A stretch of DNA of 47,108 nt from Pseudomonadota bacterium (GCA_023444445.1 JAEXMK010000221.1:1-47108); one strand, 5' to 3'; counted from the stretch's first letter, positions 8,799-18,079 are shown. Translations and numbers: made by a program. Notes: generated by a model not told the origin, from the letters alone.

Positions 8799-9572
8799 AT
8801 GGATGAAACGCTCTTTGCGCGCATCGAACACAGCCGCACATCGCAGGAGGTGATCTTACGTTTCGAGGAACTGATCCTCGATGGCATTTTGCGAGATGGC
8901 GACCGGCTGCCGGGCGAACGGGAACTGGCGCAGAAGCTCGATGTCTCACGCCCGATCCTGCGAGAAGCGCTGAAGGAACTCGAAACTCGCGGCCTTCTTA
9001 CCAGCCGGCATGGCGGCGGCACCTATGTGGCCGATATTGTTGGGCCGGTCTTTTCCGATCCCTTGAGCGCACTGATTACCCGCCACAGCCGGGCAACACG
9101 GGATTTTCTCGAATATCGCCGCTATATCGAAGGAATGACCGCCGAGCTTGCCGCAAAGCGGGCGACAGAACCGGACAGGCGCAACCTTGCCGCCATCGTT
9201 GACCGGATGCGCGAAGCACATGAGGCGGGCCACTTCGAAAAGGAGCTCACCGGCGACGTGGAATTTCACAATGCCATTGGCGAGGCCGCGCATAATATCG
9301 TGCTGATGCATACGCTACGCTCCTGCTACCGGCTCCTGAGCGATGACATCTTTTATAACCGTCACCTCATCTTCACTATCGCCGGCGCCCATGACGAGGT
9401 GTTGAGGCAACATATTGCCATCCACGATGCGATTGCCGCCGGCGATCCGGCCGCGGCAAGGGCGGCGGCGGAGGCCCATATCGACTTCATCGTGGAGACG
9501 ACCTCCCGAGCGCATCAGGCGCGCGAATGGGACCGCATTTCCCGTCTTCGACAGCAGCAGCGCGGCAGCTGA
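8799..9572 (+). CDS. GntR-family regulator with FCD domain (FadR subfamily)
   Basis: A 257-residue regulator. Residues 10-75 form a GntR winged helix (LPGERELAQKLDVSRPILRE, then a wing ending RHGGGTYV). Residues about 95-240 form an all-helical FCD ligand-binding domain, which in this family binds a small carboxylic acid, often through a metal held by Asp and His residues. It precedes mfpsA by 85 bases on the same strand and lies 2.7 kb from glcD, so it could control the mannosylfructose operon or glycolate/lactate use (GlcC and LldR are FadR-subfamily proteins). Neither target can be decided from the sequence. Confidence 0.9.
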   Translation: MDETLFARIEHSRTSQEVILRFEELILDGILRDGDRLPGERELAQKLDVSRPILREALKELETRGLLTSRHGGGTYVADIVGPVFSDPLSALITRHSRATRDFLEYRRYIEGMTAELAAKRATEPDRRNLAAIVDRMREAHEAGHFEKELTGDVEFHNAIGEAAHNIVLMHTLRSCYRLLSDDIFYNRHLIFTIAGAHDEVLRQHIAIHDAIAAGDPAAARAAAEAHIDFIVETTSRAHQAREWDRISRLRQQQRGS

Positions 9573-9657
9573 AAACGCCACCTGGCGAAATATGCCATCC
9601 ATTTTATTCCTGTTTTGATGGAACCTTTTGTGCCGTTCGGTCTTTTTATCGGGTTAA

Positions 9658-11022
9658 TTGGAAAAATTTACCAAGATGGGACCCATGACAACCACGAGCG
9701 AAACTGAACGCTATCCGCGGATAGCTCTCATATCGACGCATGGCTATGTCGCCGCGCACCCGCCACTAGGCGCTGCCGATACCGGGGGACAGGTGGTTTA
9801 TGTGCTTGAGCTTGCACGCAAACTCGGCCAACTCGGTTATACCGTCGATCTTTATACCCGCCGTTTCGAAGACCAGCCGGAATTCGACGAGGTTGATGAG
9901 CGCGTCCGTGTGGTGCGCATCCCCTGCGGCGGGCGTGACTTCATTCCCAAGGAATATCTGCATCGACACCTGATGGAATGGTGCGAAAATGCACTGCGTT
10001 TCATCAAGAAAAACGACCTCAACTACTCTTTTATCAACAGCCACTATTGGGACGCCGGGGTTGCCGGTCAGAGGCTCTCCGAAGCGCTGAAAATCCCGCA
10101 TCTGCATACCCCGCATTCGCTGGGCATCTGGAAGAAACGCCAGATGGAGACCGACTATCCGGAAAAAGCCGATACGTTTGAGCTGGAGTTCAATTTCAAG
10201 GAACGCATTCAGCACGAACTCATCATATACCGCAGCTGCGACATGGTGATCGCTACGACACCGGTGCAGCTCGATGTGCTCATCGAAGACTACGGACAGA
10301 AGCGCAAACATATCCACATGATCCCACCGGGTTATGACGACAACCGCTTCTTCCCGGTTTCGGATGCGACGCGGCAGATGATCCGGCAGCGTTTCGGCTT
10401 TGAGGGCAAGGTGGTGCTGGCACTCGGGCGACTTGCCACCAACAAGGGCTATGATCTGCTGATAGACGGCTTTTCGGTGCTTGCAGAACGCGAGCCGGAG
10501 GCCCGCCTGCATCTCGCTGTTGGCGGCGAGAATATGGACGAGCAGGAAACCACCATTCTCAACCAGCTGAAAGAGCGGGTGAAATCGCTCGGGCTGGAAG
10601 ACAAGGTGGCTTTCTCCGGTTATGTCGCGGATGAGGACTTGCCGGACATCTATCGCGCCGCCGATCTGTTCGTGCTTTCCAGCCGCTACGAGCCTTTCGG
10701 CATGACGGCCATCGAGGCGATGGCGAGCGGCACGCCAACCGTCGTCACCATTCATGGCGGGCTGTTCCGCGCCGTCAGCTATGGGCGACATGCCCTGTTT
10801 GCCGATCCTTTCGATAAGGAAGATCTCGGCATCACCATGATGAAGCCGTTCAAACACGAGCGGTTGTATGGGCGCCTTTCCCGCATGGGAGCGCATAAGG
10901 CACGCAGCCTGTTTACATGGACCGGCATTGCCCAGCAGCTTCTCGCGGTTGTGGAAGGCAGGACCATGATGCCGGTTCTGGAAGAAGCGGACTGGGCCGA
11001 ACCGTGGAATGACGGCGATTGA
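9658..11022 (+). CDS. mfpsA: Mannosylfructose-phosphate synthase
   Basis: This retaining GT4-fold glycosyltransferase joins mannose from GDP-mannose to fructose 6-phosphate, giving mannosylfructose phosphate, in the cytoplasm. The N-terminal domain resembles sucrose synthase and sucrose-phosphate synthase (GAADTGGQVVYVLELA, HTPHSLG). The C-terminal nucleotide-sugar domain holds LGRLATNKGYDLL and the E-x7-E type motif in SSRYEPFGMTAIEAMASGTP. It overlaps mfppB by 4 bases, the known A. tumefaciens pairing. The frame opens at a TTG at 9658 (454 codons); ATGs at 9676 and 9685 are possible alternatives, and no start has a strong ribosome site. I recognise the pair from the characterised Agrobacterium pathway, whose product serves as an osmolyte. 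Confidence 0.9.
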   Translation: MEKFTKMGPMTTTSETERYPRIALISTHGYVAAHPPLGAADTGGQVVYVLELARKLGQLGYTVDLYTRRFEDQPEFDEVDERVRVVRIPCGGRDFIPKEYLHRHLMEWCENALRFIKKNDLNYSFINSHYWDAGVAGQRLSEALKIPHLHTPHSLGIWKKRQMETDYPEKADTFELEFNFKERIQHELIIYRSCDMVIATTPVQLDVLIEDYGQKRKHIHMIPPGYDDNRFFPVSDATRQMIRQRFGFEGKVVLALGRLATNKGYDLLIDGFSVLAEREPEARLHLAVGGENMDEQETTILNQLKERVKSLGLEDKVAFSGYVADEDLPDIYRAADLFVLSSRYEPFGMTAIEAMASGTPTVVTIHGGLFRAVSYGRHALFADPFDKEDLGITMMKPFKHERLYGRLSRMGAHKARSLFTWTGIAQQLLAVVEGRTMMPVLEEADWAEPWNDGD

Positions 11023-11765
11023 AACAGGTTCGTCTTCTTTCCACCGATCTTGACGGGACCGTCGTTGGCAATAATGACGCCACGCGGCGGTTCCGCGATT
11101 TCTGGTACTCCCTGCCGGATGATGTTCGTCCGGTTCTTGTCTTCAACAGCGGCCGGTTGATCGATGATCAACTTGCCCTTCTGGAAGAGGTGCCGCTGCC
11201 GCAGCCGGACTACATCATTGGCGGCGTCGGCACGATGCTGCATGCGAAAAAACGCAGCGAACTCGAAAACGCCTATACACACTCCCTGGGTACCGGTTTC
11301 GACCCCCGGAAGATCGCCGGCGTCATGGTCGGAATCGCAGGCGCGACCATGCAGGAGGAGCGATACCAGCACGGCCTGAAATCGAGCTGGTTCCTGCACG
11401 ATGCCGATGCCGCCGCGCTTGCCGAGGTTGAAGCCGCCCTTCTAGCAGCCAATATAGACGCCCGCATCGTTTACTCCAGCGATCGCGACCTCGACATCTT
11501 GCCCAAAGCCGCCGACAAGGGCGCTGCACTTGCATGGTTATGTGGGCAACTCGGCATCGGTCTCGACGAATCAGTAGTCTCGGGTGATACTGGCAATGAT
11601 CGGGCGATGTTTGAATTGCAGGCCATTCGCGGCGTGATCGTGGGCAACGCCCTGCCTGAGCTCGTCTCGCTGGCCCGGCAGGACAATCGCTTCTTTCACT
11701 CGACAGCGGCGGAGGCTGACGGGGTGATCGAAGGCCTCCGGCACTGGGGTATAAACCCCGATTGA
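11019..11765 (+). CDS. mfppB: Mannosylfructose-phosphate phosphatase
   Basis: A 248-residue HAD-superfamily phosphatase of the sucrose-phosphatase type, which releases phosphate from mannosylfructose phosphate to give mannosylfructose. HAD motif I is DLDGT at residues 10-14, with the nucleophile Asp and acid/base Asp two residues apart. Motif II lies in FNSGR, the conserved Lys is in KAADKGAAL, and motif IV is SGDTGNDRAMF. It starts with TTG, whose last bases overlap the mfpsA stop (TTGA), so the two are translationally coupled. Length and pairing match the characterised Agrobacterium enzyme. Confidence 0.93.
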   Translation: MKQVRLLSTDLDGTVVGNNDATRRFRDFWYSLPDDVRPVLVFNSGRLIDDQLALLEEVPLPQPDYIIGGVGTMLHAKKRSELENAYTHSLGTGFDPRKIAGVMVGIAGATMQEERYQHGLKSSWFLHDADAAALAEVEAALLAANIDARIVYSSDRDLDILPKAADKGAALAWLCGQLGIGLDESVVSGDTGNDRAMFELQAIRGVIVGNALPELVSLARQDNRFFHSTAAEADGVIEGLRHWGINPD

Positions 11766-12023
11766 AGCAGCCCCGACCATAATTCATATCGGCCTTGCAT
11801 TCTGACTAACTTGAAGGCGGGCAGATAGAGCATTATCTGCATCGGCTACCCGGTCAGCGAACCACCCGGCCGAAACTTTGTTCGCCAATCGACCCCAATA
11901 ATTTGCCCCAAAGCTTCATAACCACGAAGACAGCAGTGGGTTATGGGTCAAAGGGGATTGGCGGAATCTGTGGCATCTCTATATTAGCAACTACCATTAC
12001 CCGACGAAGAGGATTTATTCGGA

Positions 12024-12503
12024 TTGAAGATTTTGAATCGATTGGCGACAGATGTTGGCTTGATGTTGCGCAGACCGCCGCGACAGCAATATGCGGCACT
12101 GTGCTATCGATTGTCCAAGAGTAATCCGGAGCCGGAAGTGCTGCTGCTGACAAGCCGGGATACCGGGCGATGGGTCATTCCCAAGGGCTGGCCCATGGCC
12201 AACAAGAAGGCCCATGCCGTGGCCGAACAGGAAGCCTATGAAGAAGCCGGCGTCAAAGGCACGGTGGAAAAGGCACCTTTCGGTTATTACGAGTATGACA
12301 AGAAACTGAACAGCGGCATCAACGTACCCTGCAAGGTTCAGGTGCATCTGCTCCAAGTTTCGGAAATGCGCGACAGCTTTCCGGAAAAGGACTCGCGACG
12401 GCTGGAATGGGTCAGTCCCAGGGAAGCCGGAAAACGCGTCAACGAGCCGGAATTGAAGGCGCTTATGCTCGCTTTCGACAAGCGGATGGCGCATTCGCAA
12501 TAG
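12024..12503 (+). CDS. Nudix hydrolase (diphosphoinositol-polyphosphate-type)
   Basis: A 159-residue Nudix protein that should hydrolyse a nucleoside-diphosphate-linked compound. The layout WVIPKGWPMANKK followed by AVAEQEAYEEAGV is that of the diphosphoinositol polyphosphate / diadenosine polyphosphate branch. Within the Nudix box the first Glu is replaced by Lys and the usual Arg before the catalytic Glu is Gln, while the metal-binding Glu residues (E and EE of EAYEE) remain, so activity is still expected. It starts at a TTG preceded by GAAGAGGA; an ATG 13 codons inside is an alternative. It is not obviously in an operon. Confidence 0.85.
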   Translation: MKILNRLATDVGLMLRRPPRQQYAALCYRLSKSNPEPEVLLLTSRDTGRWVIPKGWPMANKKAHAVAEQEAYEEAGVKGTVEKAPFGYYEYDKKLNSGINVPCKVQVHLLQVSEMRDSFPEKDSRRLEWVSPREAGKRVNEPELKALMLAFDKRMAHSQ

Positions 12504-12664
12504 CGCCCTTGCCCGAAGAGTGGCATTGTGGAGTTTGGTTCTCCGACATCAATCTTCCGATCTTTTCTTTTGGGAAGATGTGCGAGATGTAACAGTCTTT
12601 CTTTAAATTGCCTTCAACCTGCGACGCTGCCGGACGAAAGGGAATGCTGGCAAACGAGGTGTGA

Positions 12665-14170
12665 ATGGCAACGAAGCCGCCATCAAACATGAAGCCGACG
12701 CTCGACAAGGATCTCGACAAGATTACCCGTGTCGAAGAAGCGACGCTGCATGTCACGCAGCAGCTTGCGGGCCTTGGCGCAGGTTTCATGTTCGTTGTTC
12801 TTGCGGCCCTCTTTGCCGGCGCTTTCGTCACCGGCACGGCCGGCTCCGTCATCATCATCGTTGCTGCCGCCATCGGCGCCTATATGGCCATCAATATCGG
12901 CGCAAACGACGTCACGAACAATGTCGGCCCTGCGGTCGGCGCCAAGGCTATGCCGCTTGCCGTCGCGCTCATCGTCGCCGCCATCTGCGAGATTGCCGGT
13001 GCACTGATCACCGGCGGCAATGTCGTCGAGACCATTTCGAGCGGCATCATCAATGTTGGGACCATTCCCGACAGGACTGCATTTTCCTGGGCGATGCTTT
13101 CTGCGCTTCTTGCTGCCGGCCTTCTCGTCAACATATCGACCTGGACCAGAGCGCCGATTTCCACCACGCACACGGTAGTCGGCGGGGTTGCCGGGGCGGG
13201 CATGGCCGCTTATGGGGCGAAAGCCGTCGAATGGCTGTCGCTCGGCAGTATCGCCTTTGCCTGGGTGCTTGCGCCCTTCATCAGTGCCGCGATCGCCATC
13301 GCCATCCTTGCCTTCATCAAGGAATTCATCATCTACCGTGAGGACAAGATCGGGTCTGCCCGGCTGTGGGTGCCGGTTCTCATCGGCCTCATGGCAGGCG
13401 TTTTCATGGCCTATCTCATCTGGGTCGGATTGCGCCAGCTCATGCATGTCTCGCTTGGCCATGCGAGCATCGTAGGGTTGGTGACGGGCCTCCTCGTCTG
13501 GCGGCTTAGCGTGCCCATCATCCGCAAACAGTCGGAGGGACTGGAAAACCGCAACCAGTCGCTCCGCATACTGTTCCAATGGCCGCTCGTTCTCGCCGCC
13601 GGCCTGATGTCCTTTGCCCATGGGGCAAATGACGTGTCGAATGCCATCGGCCCCGTCGTCGCCATCGTGCGGGCCTTGCACGACGAGGCGGTGCAGACAT
13701 CCGCTCGTGCGCCGTTGTGGGTGATGCTGGTCGGCGCTTTCGGGCTCTCCTGCGGTATTCTTCTCTACGGCCCGCGCCTCATCCGCCTTGTCGGTGAACA
13801 GATCACCAAGCTCAATCCGATGCGCGCCTTCTGCGTTTCCGTGGCAACGGCGCTGACCGTTCTCGTCGCCTCGCGCTTCGGTCTGCCTGTCAGCACCACC
13901 CATACGGCAATCGGCGCGGTGTTCGGTGTCGGCTTCTTCCGCGAATGGTACACGCAGGCATCGCGAAGGCGGCAGGAACTCGTCCAGTCGGGCACGAGTG
14001 AACCCCGCCGCATGCCCCGATATCTCGACAATCCCTCCGAGGTGCGCCGCCGTTATCTTGTCAGGCGCTCGCATTTCATGACGATCATCGCCGCCTGGGT
14101 GGTTACCGTTCCCGCAAGCGCAACACTTGCGGCGCTGCTCTACTGGCTCCTGTCCTTCCTCTTCCTCTGA
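12665..14170 (+). CDS. pit: Low-affinity inorganic phosphate transporter, PiT family
   Basis: A 501-residue inner-membrane phosphate carrier driven by a cation gradient. The two PiT signature repeats are present: GANDVTNNVGPAVG at about residue 79 and GANDVSNAIGPVVA at about residue 319, each followed by a paired STTHT motif (ISTTHTVVGG and VSTTHTAIGA). About ten hydrophobic segments are seen, with a cytosolic loop in the middle and an N-terminal cytosolic tail of about 35 residues. The ATG at 12665 follows GAGGTGTGA. rsmE starts 18 bases after the stop, suggesting co-transcription. I see no clear Pho box upstream. Confidence 0.95.
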   Translation: MATKPPSNMKPTLDKDLDKITRVEEATLHVTQQLAGLGAGFMFVVLAALFAGAFVTGTAGSVIIIVAAAIGAYMAINIGANDVTNNVGPAVGAKAMPLAVALIVAAICEIAGALITGGNVVETISSGIINVGTIPDRTAFSWAMLSALLAAGLLVNISTWTRAPISTTHTVVGGVAGAGMAAYGAKAVEWLSLGSIAFAWVLAPFISAAIAIAILAFIKEFIIYREDKIGSARLWVPVLIGLMAGVFMAYLIWVGLRQLMHVSLGHASIVGLVTGLLVWRLSVPIIRKQSEGLENRNQSLRILFQWPLVLAAGLMSFAHGANDVSNAIGPVVAIVRALHDEAVQTSARAPLWVMLVGAFGLSCGILLYGPRLIRLVGEQITKLNPMRAFCVSVATALTVLVASRFGLPVSTTHTAIGAVFGVGFFREWYTQASRRRQELVQSGTSEPRRMPRYLDNPSEVRRRYLVRRSHFMTIIAAWVVTVPASATLAALLYWLLSFLFL

Positions 14171-14188
14171 CGCTGAAACCGAAATCCC

Positions 14189-14926
14189 ATGCGCGCAAAT
14201 TTCCGGATGCAACGCCTGTTCATCGAAGCCTCCCTTGCCGAGGGTGTGGCGCAGGAGGCGACGGGCGAACAGTTCAACTACCTCGCCAACGTGCTGCGCC
14301 TGAGTGACGGCGCGGAAATCCTGCTGTTCAACGGCCGCGACGGCGAGTGGAAAGCAAAGCTCGCCTTCCCGAGCCGCAAGAAGATCGTCTTCGTTCCGCT
14401 CGAACAGACACGGCCGCAGCCAGATGCGGCGGACCTGCATTATCTTTTCGCGCCGCTGAAAGTCGGGCGCATGGACTATCTGGTGCAGAAAGCGGTGGAG
14501 ATGGGTGCCGGCCTGCTGCAACCGGTGATGACGCAGCATGTTCAGGGCAAGATCCACAACACCGAAAAATTGCGCGCCAATGCCATCGAGGCCGCCGAGC
14601 AATGTGGCATTCTGTCTCTGCCCGAAGTGGCAGAACCGCTGAAACTGAAAGACCTGCTGGAAACCTGGCCGAATGACCGCCGCATCATCTATTGCGACGA
14701 AGGCGATGCGGGCCAAAATCCGTTGCCGATCCTGCAGGCCGTCACGGAACGCAGGATCGCCCTGCTGGTCGGCCCGGAAGGCGGTTTTTCCGAGGAGGAA
14801 CGGGCGTTGCTGCGCAGCCTTGCCTTCGTTACCCCGATCCCCCTCGGGCCGCGTATATTGCGAGCCGATACGGCCGCCGTCGCCGCGCTCGCCGTCATTC
14901 AAGCCGTTATCGGCGACTGGAACTGA
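14189..14926 (+). CDS. rsmE: 16S rRNA (uracil-1498-N3)-methyltransferase RsmE
   Basis: A 245-residue SPOUT-class enzyme that methylates U1498 of 16S rRNA using S-adenosylmethionine. The N-terminal PUA-like part has the usual QRLFIEA start. The C-terminal knot includes [13 protein letters not shown] and [16 protein letters not shown], which line the SAM pocket in this family. The start is either ATG 14189 or ATG 14207; the second gives the commoner family N-terminus (MQRLF). It lies 18 bases downstream of the phosphate transporter gene. Confidence 0.95.
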   Translation: MRANFRMQRLFIEASLAEGVAQEATGEQFNYLANVLRLSDGAEILLFNGRDGEWKAKLAFPSRKKIVFVPLEQTRPQPDAADLHYLFAPLKVGRMDYLVQKAVEMGAGLLQPVMTQHVQGKIHNTEKLRANAIEAAEQCGILSLPEVAEPLKLKDLLETWPNDRRIIYCDEGDAGQNPLPILQAVTERRIALLVGPEGGFSEEERALLRSLAFVTPIPLGPRILRADTAAVAALAVIQAVIGDWN

Positions 14927-15044
14927 GGGGCGCCATTGCGCTTCATGCATCTTTAAAAGAAATTCATTTGCCACCGGATACGATCCGGCCCTATCTGCCA
15001 ATCATATGCCTCGCCGCAACAGAGACGTCATAACAAGGTAAGCC

Positions 15045-16418
15045 ATGGCACGCGACACGACCGACCAGACCCCCCTCTCCTCCGTCACGGAGCTTACAGA
15101 TTATCTGGCGGGCGGCAACAAAGCCGAATCCGATTTCCGCATCGGCACCGAGCACGAGAAATTCGCGTTTTTTCGAAAAGATAACAGCCCGGTTCCCTAT
15201 TTCGGCGAAGCCAGCATTTCGGCTCTTTTGAAGGGCATGCAGGAGAAACTTGGCTGGGAGCCGATCATGGACGGTGACAACATCATCGGCCTTGGCGAAC
15301 AGCACGGCATGGGCGCCATCTCCATCGAGCCCGGTGGCCAGTTCGAGCTTTCGGGCGCACCGCTCGAAAACCTGCACCAGACCTGCAAGGAATCCAACCA
15401 GCATCTGGCGACCCTTCGCGAAGTGGCAGAGCCGATGGGTATCCGTTTCCTGGGGATCGGCGGCAGCCCGCTGTGGAGCTATGACGAGACGCCGCGCATG
15501 CCGAAATCGCGCTACGCGATCATGACGCGTTATATGCCGAAGGTCGGGACCAAGGGTCTCGACATGATGTACCGCACCTGTACCATCCAGGTTAATCTCG
15601 ACTTTTCATCCGAAGCCGACATGCGCCAGAAGATGCGCGTTTCCATGAAACTGCAGTCGTTGGCGACGGCGCTCTTCGCCTCCTCGCCCTTTACCGAGGG
15701 CAAGCCGAACGGTCTTCTCTCCTGGCGCGGCGATATCTGGCGCGATACCGACAATCGCCGCTCGGGCGTGCTGCCCTTCACATTCAACGACGATTTCGGC
15801 TTCAAGGACTATGTCGAATGGGCGCTTGATGTGCCGATGTATTTCATCGTGCGCGACGGCAAATATCACGATTGCACCCATGTGACCTTCCGCCAGTTCA
15901 TGAACGGGGCGCTGAAAGGCGAAATTCCCGCGTGGGAACCGACCATGGGTGACTGGACGAACCATCTATCCACGCTCTTCCCCGATGTGCGACTGAAGCG
16001 TTTCCTTGAGATGCGCGGTGCCGATGGCGGTCCGTGGAGGCGCATCTGCGCCCTGCCCGCCTTCTGGGTCGGCCTTCTCTATGACGGGCAAGCGCTCGAT
16101 GCTGCCGATGCGCTGACCGCCGATTGGAATTTCGACGAGGTGATCGCGCTTCGCAACGCCGTACCGGCCGAGGGGCTCAATGCAGAGATTGCCGGCAAGC
16201 CGCTTCTCGGCATCGCCCGCGAGGTTCTCGACATTTCCCGCACCGGTCTGAAAAACCGCAAGCGGCTGAATGGCGAGGGCCAGGACGAGACCGTGTTCCT
16301 CTCGTCGCTCGACGAGGTTCTGGCCAAGAAGACCACGCTCGCCGAAGACCTGCTTGCGCTTTATCACGGCCGCTGGGGCGGTTCGGTGCTGCCGGTATTC
16401 GAAGAATATCAATATTGA
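15045..16418 (+). CDS. gshA: Glutamate-cysteine ligase, plant/proteobacterial type
   Basis: A 457-residue enzyme that joins glutamate and cysteine, the first step of glutathione synthesis. It is of the GCS2 type found in alphaproteobacteria and plants: IGTEHEKFAF near residue 35 and SIEPGGQFELSGAP near residue 90 are typical, and the Cys in YRTCTIQVNLD fits the plant-type enzymes. The ATG at 15045 is preceded by AAGG at good spacing. It stands alone between rsmE (118-base gap) and a hairpin shared with the convergent DUF1127 gene. Confidence 0.96.
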   Translation: MARDTTDQTPLSSVTELTDYLAGGNKAESDFRIGTEHEKFAFFRKDNSPVPYFGEASISALLKGMQEKLGWEPIMDGDNIIGLGEQHGMGAISIEPGGQFELSGAPLENLHQTCKESNQHLATLREVAEPMGIRFLGIGGSPLWSYDETPRMPKSRYAIMTRYMPKVGTKGLDMMYRTCTIQVNLDFSSEADMRQKMRVSMKLQSLATALFASSPFTEGKPNGLLSWRGDIWRDTDNRRSGVLPFTFNDDFGFKDYVEWALDVPMYFIVRDGKYHDCTHVTFRQFMNGALKGEIPAWEPTMGDWTNHLSTLFPDVRLKRFLEMRGADGGPWRRICALPAFWVGLLYDGQALDAADALTADWNFDEVIALRNAVPAEGLNAEIAGKPLLGIAREVLDISRTGLKNRKRLNGEGQDETVFLSSLDEVLAKKTTLAEDLLALYHGRWGGSVLPVFEEYQY

Positions 16419-16460
16419 GGTTTTGCCGGAAGTCTGGGCACTCAGTTCAAGCCGGGCCAT

Positions 16461-16499
16461 AAAAAAGCCCGGTGCGGCCGAGGGGGCCTGACACCGGGC
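16461..16499 (-). terminator. Terminator of the DUF1127 gene (minus strand)
   Basis: Stem GCCCGGTG (16467-16474) pairs with CACCGGGC (16492-16499), with an inner GGCC pairing in the loop. Six A on the plus strand become a T-run after the stem on the minus strand. It lies between the convergent gshA and DUF1127 genes. Confidence 0.7.
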
Positions 16500-16590
16500 A
16501 AAGGCAGGGTTATTGGCAAATCACCCTGCGGGGAAAACCTTGCGGCTGGAAGCCACGTCCGGCAGCTGGAGGTCTGCCGGAGGCGGAATT

Positions 16591-16884
16591 TCAAAGCGTC
16601 TTGAAACGCGTGACCGCGCGCTTGCGTGCAGCCCGGGTGAGATGGGCCGTTGGATCTTCCAGCAGGCCGGTCTTGAGAGCATCGCTGACATCCGACCGCA
16701 CCAGACCGATATCGGAAAGAAGGCGGTCATCAAGTTCCGTGAGGCCGTTGGCCACGATACGATTGTAGATGCGCTGGGCGAAGGTTTTAACGCCGGAAAC
16801 AGCCAGCACAGCGGCACGACGCCACGCGTCTCCCGGCCGTGCGGTTACAAGTTCCAGTTCCATTCTCCGTTCTGCCGTGCGCAT
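16591..16884 (-). CDS. DUF1127 family small protein
   Basis: A 97-residue basic protein. The DUF1127 core (LTELDDRLLSDIGLVRSDV) lies at residues 48-66 and is followed by an Arg/Lys-rich tail. The N-terminus is longer than in the 47-residue members. The frame is open to 17010, but the ATG at 16884 has AAAGGA 8 bases upstream, so it is the start. Small DUF1127 proteins of A. tumefaciens have been linked to phosphate and carbon metabolism and to RNA binding through their arginines; whether this longer form shares that role is unknown. It is divergent from a LysR gene. Confidence 0.85.
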   Translation of the reverse strand: MRTAERRMELELVTARPGDAWRRAAVLAVSGVKTFAQRIYNRIVANGLTELDDRLLSDIGLVRSDVSDALKTGLLEDPTAHLTRAARKRAVTRFKTL

Positions 16885-16964
16885 GATACATATCCTTTCA
16901 TAACGGCACGATGCGGCACCGCCCCCGACGCACCACGCGCGAGAAGCTGCCTTGGGTTGGGGGC

Positions 16965-16979
16965 CCGACGTCTCGTCGG
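16965..16979. promoter_or_regulatory. Dyad between the DUF1127 and LysR genes
   Basis: A perfect 6 bp inverted repeat, CCGACG-TCT-CGTCGG, sits in the 202 bp divergent intergenic region. It could be an operator or part of the leader of the DUF1127 message. GC-rich dyads this short arise easily by chance. Confidence 0.25.
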
Positions 16980-17086
16980 CCCGGGTTGATACTGATTTGC
17001 TTGGTGTCAAAATGTCGCAAGACTATTGATCAGTCCAACGAATGTTTCTAATGTGAGGCATCAATCATTCTGATGGATGAAATTCC

Positions 17087-18037
17087 ATGTCCGCACCTCT
17101 CGACATAGACCAGCTTCATACCTTCATCGCCATTGTCGATACGGGCAGCTTTACCAAAGCTGCTGACCGCGTTTTCAAGACGCAATCGGCCGTCTCCATG
17201 CAGATGCGCCGGCTTGAGGAGCGCATCGGCAAACAGCTTTTCGCCAAGGACGGCCGTGGCAACCGCCTGACGGCGGAGGGCGAAAAACTGATGAATTACG
17301 CCCGCCGCATCATTCGCCTCAACAATGAGGCGATAGCCGCTTTCGATGATAATCGGCTGGAAGGCACGCTGCGCATCGGCACGCCGGATGACTACGCCGA
17401 CCGTTACATGCCTGAAATTATTGGACGATTTGCGAAAACTCATCCGAATGTCGAGCTTTATATCGTCTGCGAACCGTCGGTAAGCCTTGCCGAAAAAATG
17501 GCACGAGGCGAACTGGATATCGCCCTCGTTACCCATAATCCGCGCGCGCGCTCCTCGGATGTGGTGCGCACAGAGCCGCTCTGCTGGGTGGGCTCCGCAA
17601 ACCATCCGCTGAAGGACGACGCGCCCGTGCCGCTCGCTCTCGGGCGGCGTGATTGCCACTGGCGCCAGCTTGCCTGTTCGGCGCTCGATGCCGATGGGCG
17701 GGATTATCAGGTTCTGTTCACGAGCTGGTCTTCCACCGTGGTCGCCGCCGCGGTACTGGCGGGCATGGCCGTTTCGGTGCTGCCGGAATCGGCACTGCGC
17801 ACCGGCATGAAGGTTCTGACGGCTGGTGATGGTTTTCCGCCGCTGCCGCCGGTGCAGATAGGCTTGATGAAGCGTCCGGGCCTTTCGCCTTCGCTGGTAA
17901 ACGCCATCACCGACCACATTACCGCGTGCCTCGACAACATCTCGCCGATGAGCATTGTCGATGAGATGGATAATGATGTGAAGACCTACCCCAAGATGCC
18001 GCGCCTGCGCGCCGGGCACATGCTGCCGGGGTGGTGA
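17087..18037 (+). CDS. LysR-type transcriptional regulator
   Basis: A 316-residue LysR regulator. The N-terminal helix-turn-helix includes SFTKAADRVFKTQSAVSMQM, and a ligand domain follows with GTPDDYADRYMPEI. The C-terminus extends about 25 residues beyond the usual end (VDEMDNDVKTYPKMPRLRAG). The ATG at 17087 follows GATGGA. It is divergent from the DUF1127 gene, which it may control, and is closed by a strong terminator at 18046. The ligand and targets are unknown. Confidence 0.9.
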   Translation: MSAPLDIDQLHTFIAIVDTGSFTKAADRVFKTQSAVSMQMRRLEERIGKQLFAKDGRGNRLTAEGEKLMNYARRIIRLNNEAIAAFDDNRLEGTLRIGTPDDYADRYMPEIIGRFAKTHPNVELYIVCEPSVSLAEKMARGELDIALVTHNPRARSSDVVRTEPLCWVGSANHPLKDDAPVPLALGRRDCHWRQLACSALDADGRDYQVLFTSWSSTVVAAAVLAGMAVSVLPESALRTGMKVLTAGDGFPPLPPVQIGLMKRPGLSPSLVNAITDHITACLDNISPMSIVDEMDNDVKTYPKMPRLRAGHMLPGW

Positions 18038-18045
18038 GTGCAGTG

Positions 18046-18075
18046 AAGGCCGGAGAAATCCGGCCTTTCTTTTGT
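18046..18075 (+). terminator. Rho-independent terminator after the LysR gene
   Basis: Nine-base stem AAGGCCGGA / TCCGGCCTT with a GAAA loop and a T-rich tail, starting 9 bases after the LysR stop. It also ends just before the stop of the convergent DUF1217 gene. Confidence 0.8.
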
Positions 18076-18079
18076 CTGC

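Noticed and set aside
12683..15001. Minus-strand open frame of 772 codons opposite pit and rsmE
   Set aside because: It is the antisense of two well-supported genes; the Asp/Arg/Gly-rich composition is typical of GC-rich shadows, and it has no recognisable domain.
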